Assembly (NCBI GenBank): GCA_027493615.1
Contig: JAOSKK010000001.1
Location: forward strand, 549,629 to 613,628
Direction of reading: 5' to 3'
Source of the DNA: Verrucomicrobiota bacterium
Lineage (GTDB): Bacteria; Verrucomicrobiota; Verrucomicrobiia; Limisphaerales; J093
DNA length: 64,000 nt
Under the pieces are notes generated by a model that made no database searches, was not told the origin of the DNA, and worked only from the letters and a program-made list of their open reading frames with translations. Positions 23,098-31,731 of the stretch are shown here, piece after piece (the stretch's first letter is position 1; every line of letters starts with the position of its first letter). The translations under genes and the position numbers were made by a program.

Positions 23098-24416
23098 TTA
23101 CGCCAGCGTCAGCGGTCCCCCTTCCGAGTGCGTCCGGTTGCCGAAGGTCTCAAGGGGATGGCCGACGGCGTGGGCAAGGGCGAGCCAGAGGCGGTTGTGG
23201 GCGGCACGCTCGAAGCGCAGCGACTGGCCGAGCTTGAAGCTGAGCCCGCCACCGACGAGTACGAAGGGGATGTTGTCCAGCGTATGGGAGTTGCCTTTGC
23301 CCAGCTCGTTGGTCCAGATCAGCGTGGTGTGGTCGAGCAGCGTGCCGTCGCCGCCGGGCTCGGGGAGGGCATCCAGCTTGCGGGCCAGGGCGGCGAGTTG
23401 TTCGCACAGCCACGCGTTGATCTTGACGAGCTTCTCCTGCGAATCGGTGTTCAGGTCCGGGTCGTGGGAGAGGGAATGGTGGCCCTCCTCGATGCCCAAC
23501 CAGCGGAAGCGAGCCTGACCCACCGAATTCGTGAACTGGAGGGTGGCCACGCGCGCGAGGTCGTTGGCAAAGGCGTTGACGAGCAGATCGGTCTGCAACT
23601 CAAAGAGGCGCGGAATCTCGTCGTTCTGCGAACGGACGCCGGGTTCGATGACGGGGACAGGGTGGGCGAGGGGTTCCCGGTCGGCGGTCCTGAGTGCCTG
23701 TTCCATCTCGCGCACGAAGGTGGCGTGCTGATCGAGGAGGGTGCGGTCCGCCGCCTCGAGTTGGCGGGCGAGTTGGCGCAGGTCTTGGGTCACCACATCG
23801 AGGACACTGACCAGGCTGTCGCGGTCGGTCATCTGGCCGTAGAGCTTCTCGAAGACCTGATAGGGATCGCTCAGAGGGGCGACGGGCTGGTTCGAGCCGG
23901 CGTACGTCCAACGGGTCCAGGGATCGGCGCGGTTGGGGACGTCGACGCCGAGTTCGAGGGAACCGAAACGGGTGCGGGTCTCCGGGCGGCTCTGGAAGAA
24001 GTTCTTGAGTTCCTGGTCGATCGAGATGCCGCCGGCCCAGCCGGCGGGGGTGTCCGAGCCGCCTTGGATGTTGCCGGGGAGGAGTTCGATGGCGGTGAGC
24101 AGGCAGCTCATGCCGCGCATGTGACCATCTCCATCCCCGCGGATCTTGTTGGCAATACCCTTGAGAATCAGCAGGCGTTCCTGGAATGGCTGCAGGGGCG
24201 CGAGAATGCGTTTGAGGTGAACGCAGACCCGGTTTCGTCAGGCCAGAAGTCGGGCGGGACGGTGCCGTTGGGGGTGAAGAGAAAGACCAGGCGTTGTTTG
24301 GGGCGCGACGATTCACCGAGGGCGGCGCGGAGGCCGGGCAGACCGGAGAGCCAGGGGAGGGCGGCGGTGGAGAGGCCGAGGTGGTGGAGGAACTGGCGGC
24401 GGGAACTGGTCTTCAT
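23098..24416 (-). CDS. DUF1552 domain protein with Tat signal
   Basis: About 439 residues. The N-terminus carries a twin-arginine signal (SSRRQFLHHLGLSTAALP). The DUF1552 body includes LVFLFTPNGTVPPDFWP, GDGHMRGMSC, SIDQELKNFF, RFRWLGIEEGHHSLSH and TTLIWTNELGKGNSH. One missing base at about 24216 breaks the frame between the N-terminal 65 residues and the rest. The ATG overlaps the stop of the upstream DUF1592 gene (ATGA, 24413-24416), so the pair is translationally coupled. This two-gene pair is amplified in Planctomycetes and Verrucomicrobia; an exported role in polysaccharide or other macromolecule oxidation is suspected but unproven. Confidence 0.9.
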
Positions 24417-26808
24417 TGGCGAGCCTGGGGTGGGGTCGCGAGGCCGTGAGTGGCGGCGACGAGGTTGATGTCCAGGAAGAGCCGGCGGAGATGGAATGCG
24501 GAGCGGGCAAAGCCGTCGGTGAGCTGGGATAAGGTGTCGGGACCGTACGCCGCCGGGGTCTGCTTCACGGTGTGCTGGAACATCTGGCGGACGAGTCCGC
24601 GGTGGGCATCGGGGCTGTTGGCGGCGTGGCGGGCGAGATCGCGCGGACTGTGGAGCGGGATCACTTCGCCGTCGGGCGTGGTGTAGTCGGCGGACGCGTC
24701 GACGGGCTTGCCGTTGTCGATGGTGCGGAAGCGGCCGGCGGCATCGAAATGTTCGAGGCTGAAGCCCAGGGGGTTGATGGTGGTGTGGCAAGCCATGCAG
24801 GTGGCCGAGCGGGTGAGTTCGGTCACCTTCTCGCGCATGGTGAGGGAGGGATCAAAGCGGTCGTCCATGAACTCGATGGCCATGGGGGGCGGTTTGAGGA
24901 AGCGCCCCAGGATGTTGCGGGTGAGGAAGACGCCGCGGTGGATGGGCGAGGACGACCGATGATACGAGCGGGCGGCCAGGAGGTAGGGGTGGGTGAGGAG
25001 TCCGGCGCGATGCCCGGGTTCGAAGGTGACCGGCCGGAAGGAGTCTTCCGGCGGCGGGGTGGCGCCGTAGAAGCGGGCGAGCCGGGGGTTGAGGAACAGA
25101 TAGTCGGCGAGCAGCAACTGCCGGTAGTCCGAGGCTTCGCTCCACACGACCTGGTCCAGGAAGCGGTCCACCGAGTCGCGCAAATCGGCCACCAACGCTT
25201 CATCAAAGCCGGGGTACTTCGCGGGGTCCTTGTCGAGGTGATCGGTCTCCTCAAGCGAGAGCCAATGGTGGAAGAACTCGCGGAGCTTCTGGCGGGCGCG
25301 CGGGTCCCCCGCCATGCGTTCCGCGTGCTTGCGCACCTGCTCCGGTGTACGCAGGGCGCCCCGCGCGGCGTCGGCTTCGAGTTCGGCATCCGGCAAGGAA
25401 TCCCAGAAACCGAGCGCCAGGCGGCCGGCGACGGTCCAGTCGTCGGGCGGTTCACCGAGTTCGGGATAGAGGAAGCGGGGCGAAGTGAGGACGAGGAGCA
25501 CGACGCGTTTGACGGCGGTCTCGAGGTCGGGGGCCGACCGGAACGGTGCGCGGACATAGCGGGCGTGGAGTTCGTCGCTGAGAGGCCGGCGAAAGCCACG
25601 CGCGGCGAGCGTGGCGGCGAACTGCTCGAGGCGGTCGGCCCGATCATCCGCATGCTCCGGAACACCGCTGAGGCTGGGCAGACGGGCGACCACCTGATCG
25701 GCCGCCTCGAGGGCCGCGCGGGTGATGGCTTCCTGCCAGTCCTTCGACACGCTGGATCCGCGCAGGTAACCGAGGCTGCCATCGTCCGGGGGCATGGGCG
25801 TGGCGAGGACCACCACCGCGGGGAAGTGTCCGGGGAGAGATGCTCGCCGGTCAGGACGGACCAGACCCCGTGCGGGGGCCGCCACTCGAGGCGCACGGAG
25901 GCGCGCGGTTCCTTGTACTTGAAGAAGTCGAGTCGCAGGGGATAGCTGCGGCCGCCGAGCAGGAACACGCGGATGGTCGCGGTGCGGAGTTCACCTCCGG
26001 AACTCACCCAGAGATCGAGGCTGGCGGAGTGGCGGCGGGCGTCGCTGTCGTCGCGGAGATTGGCGTCGCCGGCGCGAAGGTCGGTGTTGACGTACAGGCG
26101 GGCCCCGTTGGGTGTGCTCAGGCGCAGTTCGTATTCGCCCGTATCAGGCGCCCGCAGCGAACCCTGCCAGGCGATGGAGAACTGGTCCGGCTCAATCCCC
26201 TCGCCGGGGGCGCCGGCACCGAAATCGAAGTCCACCGTCGCATCGACGCGGTCGAAGACGCGCTTGTCCTTCTTGTTCATTCCTTTGGACTGGTAGTACT
26301 CGGCGCGCAGCCCGCCGGAGGTCGTGGCGGGTTGTCCCCGGCCGAAACTCCCGGCCAGATCCGCTACGGACTCGCGGTACTGCCGATTGGTCAGGCGGGC
26401 CAGTTCGACGCGGGACGGGCGCAGGCGGGCACGGGCTTCGGGAGAGTAGAACGCGCCGTGGATGTAGGCGGCCACCGCGCGAGCGTCTTCGCCCACGCAT
26501 TGCTCCGGAGCCGGTTCGGGCATCGTGCGGTGGATGAGCCGGGTGAGAGACTCCACGGAGCGGGTGCCGTGCAGCGTTTCATCGTATTTGTCTGCGACCC
26601 CTTCGCCCTGGGGGCCGTGGCACTCGACGCACAGGCTTGCATAGATCTTCGCTCCACGCGCGACGAGTTCCTCCGGTTCCGCAGAGACGGCGAGGGCGGC
26701 GACCAGAAGCCCCAGGGCCAGCAGCGGGAAGGCCGGCGGCCGTGCTTCAAGGCCGGGCCGGGCCTCGGCGAGAGGCGCGGCGGTTCGGTGGGCGGGTCCA
26801 GGCTGCAT
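24413..26808 (-). CDS. DUF1592/DUF1588/DUF1585 cytochrome c protein with PA14 domain
   Basis: About 798 residues. Signal-like hydrophobic N-terminus, a cytochrome c domain with haem motif CVECH (residue ~70), a DUF1587 segment (ELARLTNRQYRESVADLAG), a PA14-like carbohydrate-binding insert (residues ~200-330: LYVNTDLRAGD, SYPLRLDFFKYKE), then DUF1595/DUF1592 (GFRRPLSDELHARYV, DYLFLNPRLARFYG), DUF1588 (HRGVFLTRNILGRFL) with a second CMACH motif, and DUF1585 at the end. One missing base at about 25824 breaks the frame after the PA14 part. It is an exported redox protein that acts with the coupled DUF1552 protein; the substrate is unknown. Confidence 0.9.
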
Positions 26809-27240
26809 GGGGGAGAATGTGGCCGTGGGACGGGGCCAGTGCAACTCCGATCCATGGACGGTATTAGGTGGACTCGGATCTCTGGAGCCATGCCGGTTCG
26901 GGGCTGGCCGGAAGGCGTCGCGCAAGCGATGGACACCGACCTCGACCACCCCACCCCCGCAGCCGCGCCCGCGCGAGGGAGGTCGACATCAGGGCGGCGG
27001 TCCGTTGGGCCGCGCCGGGGATCTTCCGGCTCGGATGCTGGGAGGCATGCGGGCGAGGACGTCCTCCCAAGCCACGGCGGGTTTTGGACCAACCGACTTG
27101 GGGGCTGCAAACGGGACGGGCAATCGCTTCCAACGGCGGTTCAGCATATGACAAAGTCAAGAACTGACCCCTTCTGCAACGGCGTTCATGGGGGCCCCGG
27201 GCAACTCGCGGGCCGGATGGGAGTGAGTTAGAATGGGCTC
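26809..27240. other. Gene-free spacer, 432 bases
   Basis: The spacer lies between divergent genes (DUF1592 gene on minus, sigma-factor fragment on plus). I see no coding signal. Near its right end, 27147-27174, is a single arm resembling those of the hairpin at 27456-27556 (on the minus strand it reads GGGGTCAGTTCTTGAC, then TTTGTCATA). Confidence 0.5.
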
Positions 27241-27483
27241 ATGTCGGCCGCAGGTCCCGACCAAGACCCTTCGTCCGCACACCCGGCGTGGTTCACCACC
27301 ACCCACTGGAGCGTGGTGTTGGACGCCGGGCATTCGGAGCCGCTCCGAGCCCGAGCGGCCCTCGAGCAGCTCTGTCGCCCCTACTGGTACCCCCTTTACG
27401 CCTTTGCGCGTCGGCGCGGCCAGAGCGAGCACGACGCCCAGGATCTGGTGCAGGAGGCAATGGGGTCAAACATTGACATTTGA
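27241..27483 (+). pseudogene. ECF sigma factor, N-terminal fragment cut by a hairpin element
   Basis: Eighty codons from ATG 27241. The segment FTTTHWSVVLDAG followed by LEQLCRPYWYPLYAFARRRG and DAQDLVQEA is the sigma-2 start of the planctomycete/verrucomicrobial ECF sigma factor family, where the next residues should be a phenylalanine-rich helix and regions 2.4 and 4. Instead the reading frame enters the left arm of a perfect inverted repeat at 27456 and stops within it. No remaining sigma-factor sequence follows the repeat. The gene therefore cannot encode a DNA-binding sigma factor. Confidence 0.75.
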
Positions 27484-27556
27484 CATTCCACCAGATCCGC
27501 AACGCCTGCCACCGCGCGGCGGGAAATGTCAAATGTCAATGTTTGACCCCATTGCC
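27456..27556. repeat. Perfect 32-bp inverted repeat hairpin (REP/MITE-like)
   Basis: The left arm 27456-27487 begins GGCAATGGGGTCAAACATTG and the right arm 27525-27556 is its exact reverse complement; the spacer is 37 bases. It ends an ECF sigma-factor gene. The arms carry the repeated element TTGACATTTGACATT and resemble half-sites at 27147-27174 and, more loosely, 61855-62028. Short hairpins like this are usually moved by REP-associated tyrosine (Y1) transposases; none is in the window. Confidence 0.85.
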
Positions 27557-27662
27557 TTCCCAGGAAGAAGGTGCGCCGGTCCAGCGGCAGAGGTTTGTGG
27601 AGGACATCGGCCGCCGCGTGTGCCACTTTCATCACCGGATTGAGCCAAACCAATGAGCGAGC

Positions 27663-27993
27663 ATGCAGACTGAACTGACCGAGCGAAAGTGCGGGCCGTG
27701 CGAGGGGGCATGCGCCCCCTCAAAGGCGAGGCGTTGCGCGCGCTGCACCAGCGATTGGGTGGGGGCTGGAAGGTGGCCGACGAGCACCACCTCGAGTGCG
27801 AGTACGCGTTTCCTGATTTTCGCACTGCGCTGGCCTTCACGAACCGGGTGGGGGAACTGGCCGAGCGCGAGGGGCATCATCCGGACATCCACCTGAGCTG
27901 GGGAAGGTGCGGCTGGTGATCTGGACGCATGCCATCGACGGGCTGAGTGAGAACGATTTCATCCTGGCGGCGAAGGTGGACCGGTTGCGTTGA
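27663..27993 (+). CDS. 4a-hydroxytetrahydrobiopterin dehydratase (pterin-4a-carbinolamine dehydratase)
   Basis: About 110 residues, the usual size. The N-terminus is [15 protein letters not shown], a form common in bacterial members; the active-site region is [20 protein letters not shown] with the paired histidines, followed by the [16 protein letters not shown] core. Two one-base losses, at 27704-27708 and 27900-27903 (both G runs), break the frame; correcting them gives the complete family sequence and a stop at 27991-27993. It recycles oxidised pterin cofactor after aromatic hydroxylation, and relatives are also linked to molybdopterin. The next gene overlaps its stop. Confidence 0.85.
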
Positions 27994-28876
27994 AGGCCTC
28001 GGGAGAAGCAGCGGTGGGGCGGGAGGACGCGGCGTTTGCCGACACGACGCTGCTGGTGCTGGCCCATGGTTCGCGGGCGAACGAAGGCTCGGCGGAACCA
28101 GCGCGGTGGCATGCGGCGCGGTTGCGGGAACGGGGTTTGTTTGCGGCGGTGCGCGAGTGTTTCTGGCAACAGGAACCGGGTTGGGCGGAGGTGTTGGCCT
28201 CCAGCACGACGCCGCGGGTGATCGTGGTGCCCCTGTTCATCGGTGAGGGGTACTTCGTCGACGACGTGATCCCGCGGGCGTTGGGCCTGAAGTCGGAGGG
28301 ATCGGTGGGGTATGCGCGGGTGCAGGTACGGGGGCGTCGGTCCTGGTCTACGCGCGGCCGGCGGGGACGCACCCCGGGATGACGGCGGTCTTGCTGGCAC
28401 GGGCCCGGGACGTGGTGACGCGCCATCCGTTTCCGCGAGTTCCCCGGCCTGAGGAAGTCTCACTGATTGTCGTCGGGCACGGCACGGGGCGGACGAGTGC
28501 TTCGCGGAACGCCGTCGAACGGCAGGTCGCGCTGATCCGGGCACGGGGTGAGTATGCCGAGGTGCGTGGGGCGTTCATGGAGGATGACCCGCGGATTGGG
28601 GACGTGGTGGCGACGGCGCGGAGTCGGCAGGTGGTGGTGGTGCCGTACTTCATCAGCGACGGGCTCCATGTGGTGGAAGACATCCCGGTGCTGCTGGGGG
28701 AGTCCGCGGCGACGGTGCGCGGTCGGTTGGAGGCGGGCCGGTCCACGTGGCGCAACCCGACGGAGCGGCAGGGAAGACGGATCTGGTACGCGCCAGGGAT
28801 CGGGTTCGAGCCCTTGCTGACGGAGGTGATCCTGGAGCGGGCGCGGGAGGCGGTGAGTGGAGGGCCGCCCGTTTAG
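27990..28876 (+). CDS. cbiX: Sirohydrochlorin chelatase, two-domain CbiX/SirB type
   Basis: About 295 residues made of two tandem chelatase domains. Domain 1 has the metal-ligand His in [12 protein letters not shown], domain 2 in [13 protein letters not shown]; each is followed by a VVVPLFI / VVVPYFI strand and a second His-bearing loop ([11 protein letters not shown]). It inserts Co2+ or Fe2+ into sirohydrochlorin on the way to cobalamin or sirohaem. A one-base loss in the G run 28330-28334 separates the domains in two frames. The start is uncertain: TTG 27990 overlaps the dehydratase stop, GTG 28014 is an alternative. Sirohaem use would fit the sulfur assimilation operon 8 kb away. Confidence 0.8.
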
Positions 28877-28929
28877 CGTGGACCGGGCGAGGCGTCGTGA
28901 ACGTGGTGGGGCGAAGGAGGAAGGGGGTT

Positions 28930-28975
28930 GCTCAAAGCTCAAAGCTCAAAGCTCAAGGGAAGCTCAAAGCTCAAC
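28930..28975 (+). repeat. Tandem heptanucleotide repeat GCTCAAA
   Basis: Three exact copies of GCTCAAA (28930-28950), then GCTCAAG, a four-base break, and GCTCAAA, GCTCAAC. It lies in the spacer between the convergent chelatase and fabF genes. Copy-number variation by slippage is likely; no function is evident. Confidence 0.8.
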
Positions 28976-29040
28976 GGGAGTTCAAAGCCCCGGGGAAGCG
29001 TCCTGTTCCATTCGGACCTGGCCGGTAGCCATGAACCTGA

Positions 29041-29141
29041 AAGCGCCGGTGAACCGGACGCACTCCAGTCGGTTCGCGCGGAACGGAAAGGCTCCGCCGA
29101 TCGCAGAGCGTATGGAGTGCGGGGGTTCACCCCCGCTTTTC
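29041..29141. repeat. Dispersed inverted repeat, family P1, copy 2
   Basis: Left arm near 29045-29083 (CGGTGAACCGGACGCACTCC and GGTTCGCGCGG), right arm near 29106-29140 (GAGCGTATGGAGTGCGGGGG, then TTCACCCCCGCTTTT). It is the same arrangement as at 13901 and 57251 and fills much of the 331-base spacer 28877-29207, which otherwise holds only the heptamer repeat. Confidence 0.6.
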
Positions 29142-29207
29142 GTGCTCGGTTCATGGAGGGTACCAAGATCCGAGGGAAAAGAACCGGCCCAACCGTGGCC
29201 GGCCGGG

Positions 29208-30460
29208 TCAGCCGCGGAAGCGTTTGACGATGACGGAGGCGTTGTGGCCGCCGAAGCCGAAGGAGTTGTTGACGGCAGCTTCGACGGGCCACTCGCGGGC
29301 CGTCTGCGGGACATAGTCCAGCACGCACCCGGGGTCCGGTTTCTCGAGGTTGATGGTGGGGGGCACGTGGCCGGTCTGGATGGCCTTGGCACAGACGGCC
29401 ATTTCGACGGCGCCGGCGGCACCGAGCATGTGGCCCGTGGCACCCTTGGTGGAACTGACCAGGAGGCGGTGGGCATGGTCGCCGAAGACGGCCTGGATGG
29501 CCTGGCTTTCGCAGAGGTCGCCGTGGGGCGTGGAGGTGCCGTGGGCGTTGATGTAGGCGATGTCCGTGGGCTGGAGACCGGCCGAGCGGAGGGCCATGCG
29601 CATGCAGCGGGCGGCGCCCTCGCCTTCCGGGGAGGGGGCGGTCATGTGGTAGGCGTCGGCGGTGTTGCCGTAGCCGGCGACTTCGCAATAGATGCGGGCG
29701 CCGCGGGCGCGAGCGTGCTCGAGTTCCTCGAGGACGAGGACGCCGGCGCCTTCGCCCATGACGAAGCCGTCGCGATCCACGTCGAAGGGGCGGGAGGCGC
29801 GTTTGGGCTCGGCGTTCCGGGTGCTCATGGCCTTCATGGCGCAGAAGCCGCCGATGCCGAGGGGGTGATGGTGGCTTCGGCGCCGCCGGCGAACATGACG
29901 GTGGCGTCGCCCATCTTGAGGGTGCGCCAGGCTTCGCCGATGGCGTGGGAAGCGGTGGCGCAGGCGGAGCAGGTGGCGAGGTTGGGGCCGCGGAGGTTGT
30001 GGAACATCGAGAACAGGCCGGAGGCCATGTTCAGGATGAGCATGGGGATCATGAAAGGGGAGAGACGGCCGGGTCCACGGTTCAAGAGGATCTTATGTTG
30101 TTCCTCGGTGGTATACAGGCCGCCGATGCCCGAGCCGAGGAAGACGCCGATCTCGTCGCGGTTGGCGCGCTCGAGGTCGAGGCCGGAGTCGCGGAGGGCG
30201 GCGACGGCGGCGCCGATGGCGAACTTGGTGTAGCGGTCCGTGCGGCGTTCCTCCTTGGGGGAGGGGAAGCACGGGACGGGGTTGAAGTCGCGGACCTCGG
30301 CGGCGATTTGGGTATCGAAGGGGGAGGGGTCGAACAGCGAGATGCGGTCGACGCCGCAGGCGCCGGCGAGGAGGTGCTGCCAGAAGGTGTCCAAGTCGTG
30401 GCCCAAGGGGGTCACGACGCCCATGCCGGTAATGACGACTCGTCGATCGGTCCAACCCAT
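29208..30460 (-). CDS. fabF: Beta-ketoacyl-[acyl-carrier-protein] synthase II
   Basis: About 416 residues, the normal length. It starts [15 protein letters not shown] and has the thiolase-fold catalytic triad: Cys in [13 protein letters not shown], His in [11 protein letters not shown] and His in [14 protein letters not shown]. It elongates acyl-ACP in fatty acid synthesis in the cytoplasm. A one-base loss at 29861-29865 (G run on the top strand) breaks the frame near residue 200, between ITPLGIGGF and CAMKAMS; the two halves otherwise match end to end. It follows acpP on the same strand with a 64-base gap, the standard fabG-acpP-fabF order. Confidence 0.95.
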
Positions 30461-30524
30461 AAATGAAAAGGGCAGCGCGCTGCTGCCTGCCAGCCGTGGC
30501 TGCCCGAGGAAAACCGTCCGCGGG

Positions 30525-30773
30525 TTACTTCTGCTGCTGGTCTTCGATGTACTTGATGACGTCGCCGACCGTGGTGAGCTTCTCGGCTTCCTCGTCGGGG
30601 ATCTCGTTGCCGAACTCCTCTTCGAGGGCCATGACGAGTTCGACGACGTCCAGCGAATCTGCGCCGAGGTCCTCAATGAACTTCGCTTCCGGCGTCACCT
30701 GCTCCGCCTTGACACCCAACTGTTCCACGACGATGTCGCGGACCTTTTGATCTACCGATTTCTCTGCGGCCAT
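30525..30773 (-). CDS. acpP: Acyl carrier protein
   Basis: 82 residues, acidic. The phosphopantetheine attachment serine is in [18 protein letters not shown], residue ~40. It carries the growing acyl chain as a thioester. The gene is intact and lies between fabG and fabF. The C-terminus ends in three glutamines and a lysine, as in many family members. Confidence 0.97.
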   Translation of the reverse strand: MAAEKSVDQKVRDIVVEQLGVKAEQVTPEAKFIEDLGADSLDVVELVMALEEEFGNEIPDEEAEKLTTVGDVIKYIEDQQQK

Positions 30774-30929
30774 GTTGTCTCCGATCTCGTGTTGCGGGTG
30801 TGTCTATGCAAGGCACCCGAGGGCGTCAAGCCCCGATTACCTCCCGTCGGCTTTCCGAGCGAAGGCGTGAGGCGGCAGCCTGGGCAAAGGCTCGAAACGG
30901 GGTTTCCGGTTGTGTGTCCAGGACGGTTT

Positions 30930-31673
30930 TCACATCACCATGCCCCCGTCCACGACCAGCACTTGGCCCGTGATGTAGCTCGCCTGGGGGCTGGCCAGAA
31001 ACACGGCGGCGTGGGCGATGTCGTCGGGCTGCCCGAAGCGACCGAGAGGCACCTGGTGGAGGATGCGCTGCTTGATCTCGTCGGCCAGCCCCTCGGTCAT
31101 GTCGGTCTCGATGAATCCCGGGGCCAGCGCGTTGACGGTGATGCCGCGGGTGGCGAGTTCGCGGGCCACCGACTTGGTGAAGCCGAGCAGGGCGGCTTTG
31201 CTGGCGGCGTAGTTGCATTGGCCGGGGTTACCGATGAGGCCGATGACCGAGGCGACGTTGATGATGCGGCCGGCGCGCTGCTTGATGAAGGCGCGGCTCA
31301 GGGCACGGGTGAAAAGGAAGGCGCCTTTGAGATTGGTGTTGAGGACGGCGTCCCAGTCCTCGTCGCTCAGGCGCATCAGGAGTCCATCGCGGGTGATGCC
31401 GGCGTTATTCACCAGGATGTCGACCCGACCGGCGGTTTCGAGGACCTGGGCGACGGTTGCCTGCACCGCGGCGGCGTCGGCCACGTCCAGCGCATGAGCC
31501 CAGGCGCGGCGTCCGACGGCGCGCACTTCGGCAGCGACCTTCTCCGCGTTCCCTGCGGTCCGGGACACGCAGACGACATCGGCACCTTCCGCGGCGAAGC
31601 GGAGGGCGATGGCGCGGCCAATTCCGCGGCCGGCGCCGGTGACGATGGCGACTTGGTTGGCAAGCAGACTCAT
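30930..31673 (-). CDS. fabG: 3-oxoacyl-[acyl-carrier-protein] reductase
   Basis: 247 residues, classical SDR. Cofactor motif TGAGRGIGRAIA, NNAGITRD, catalytic Ser in NVASVIGLIG, Tyr-x3-Lys as YAASKAA, and PGFIETDMTE. It reduces beta-ketoacyl-ACP with NADPH. Intact. The gap to acpP is 156 bases, long for this operon, and holds no clear terminator. Upstream, 58 bases away on the same strand, ends the large BadF/DUF2229 activase gene, so the three fab genes may be read from its promoter. Confidence 0.95.
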   Translation of the reverse strand: MSLLANQVAIVTGAGRGIGRAIALRFAAEGADVVCVSRTAGNAEKVAAEVRAVGRRAWAHALDVADAAAVQATVAQVLETAGRVDILVNNAGITRDGLLMRLSDEDWDAVLNTNLKGAFLFTRALSRAFIKQRAGRIINVASVIGLIGNPGQCNYAASKAALLGFTKSVARELATRGITVNALAPGFIETDMTEGLADEIKQRILHQVPLGRFGQPDDIAHAAVFLASPQASYITGQVLVVDGGMVM

Positions 31674-31731
31674 AGGTCGGAGGATTCTGGCGGGGAACCA
31701 CGCGAACTCAAGTCCGGTTCCGCGTACCGGT

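Noticed and set aside
28930..28975. CRISPR or iteron origin
   Set aside because: Seven-base units without spacers, and no replication initiator gene nearby.
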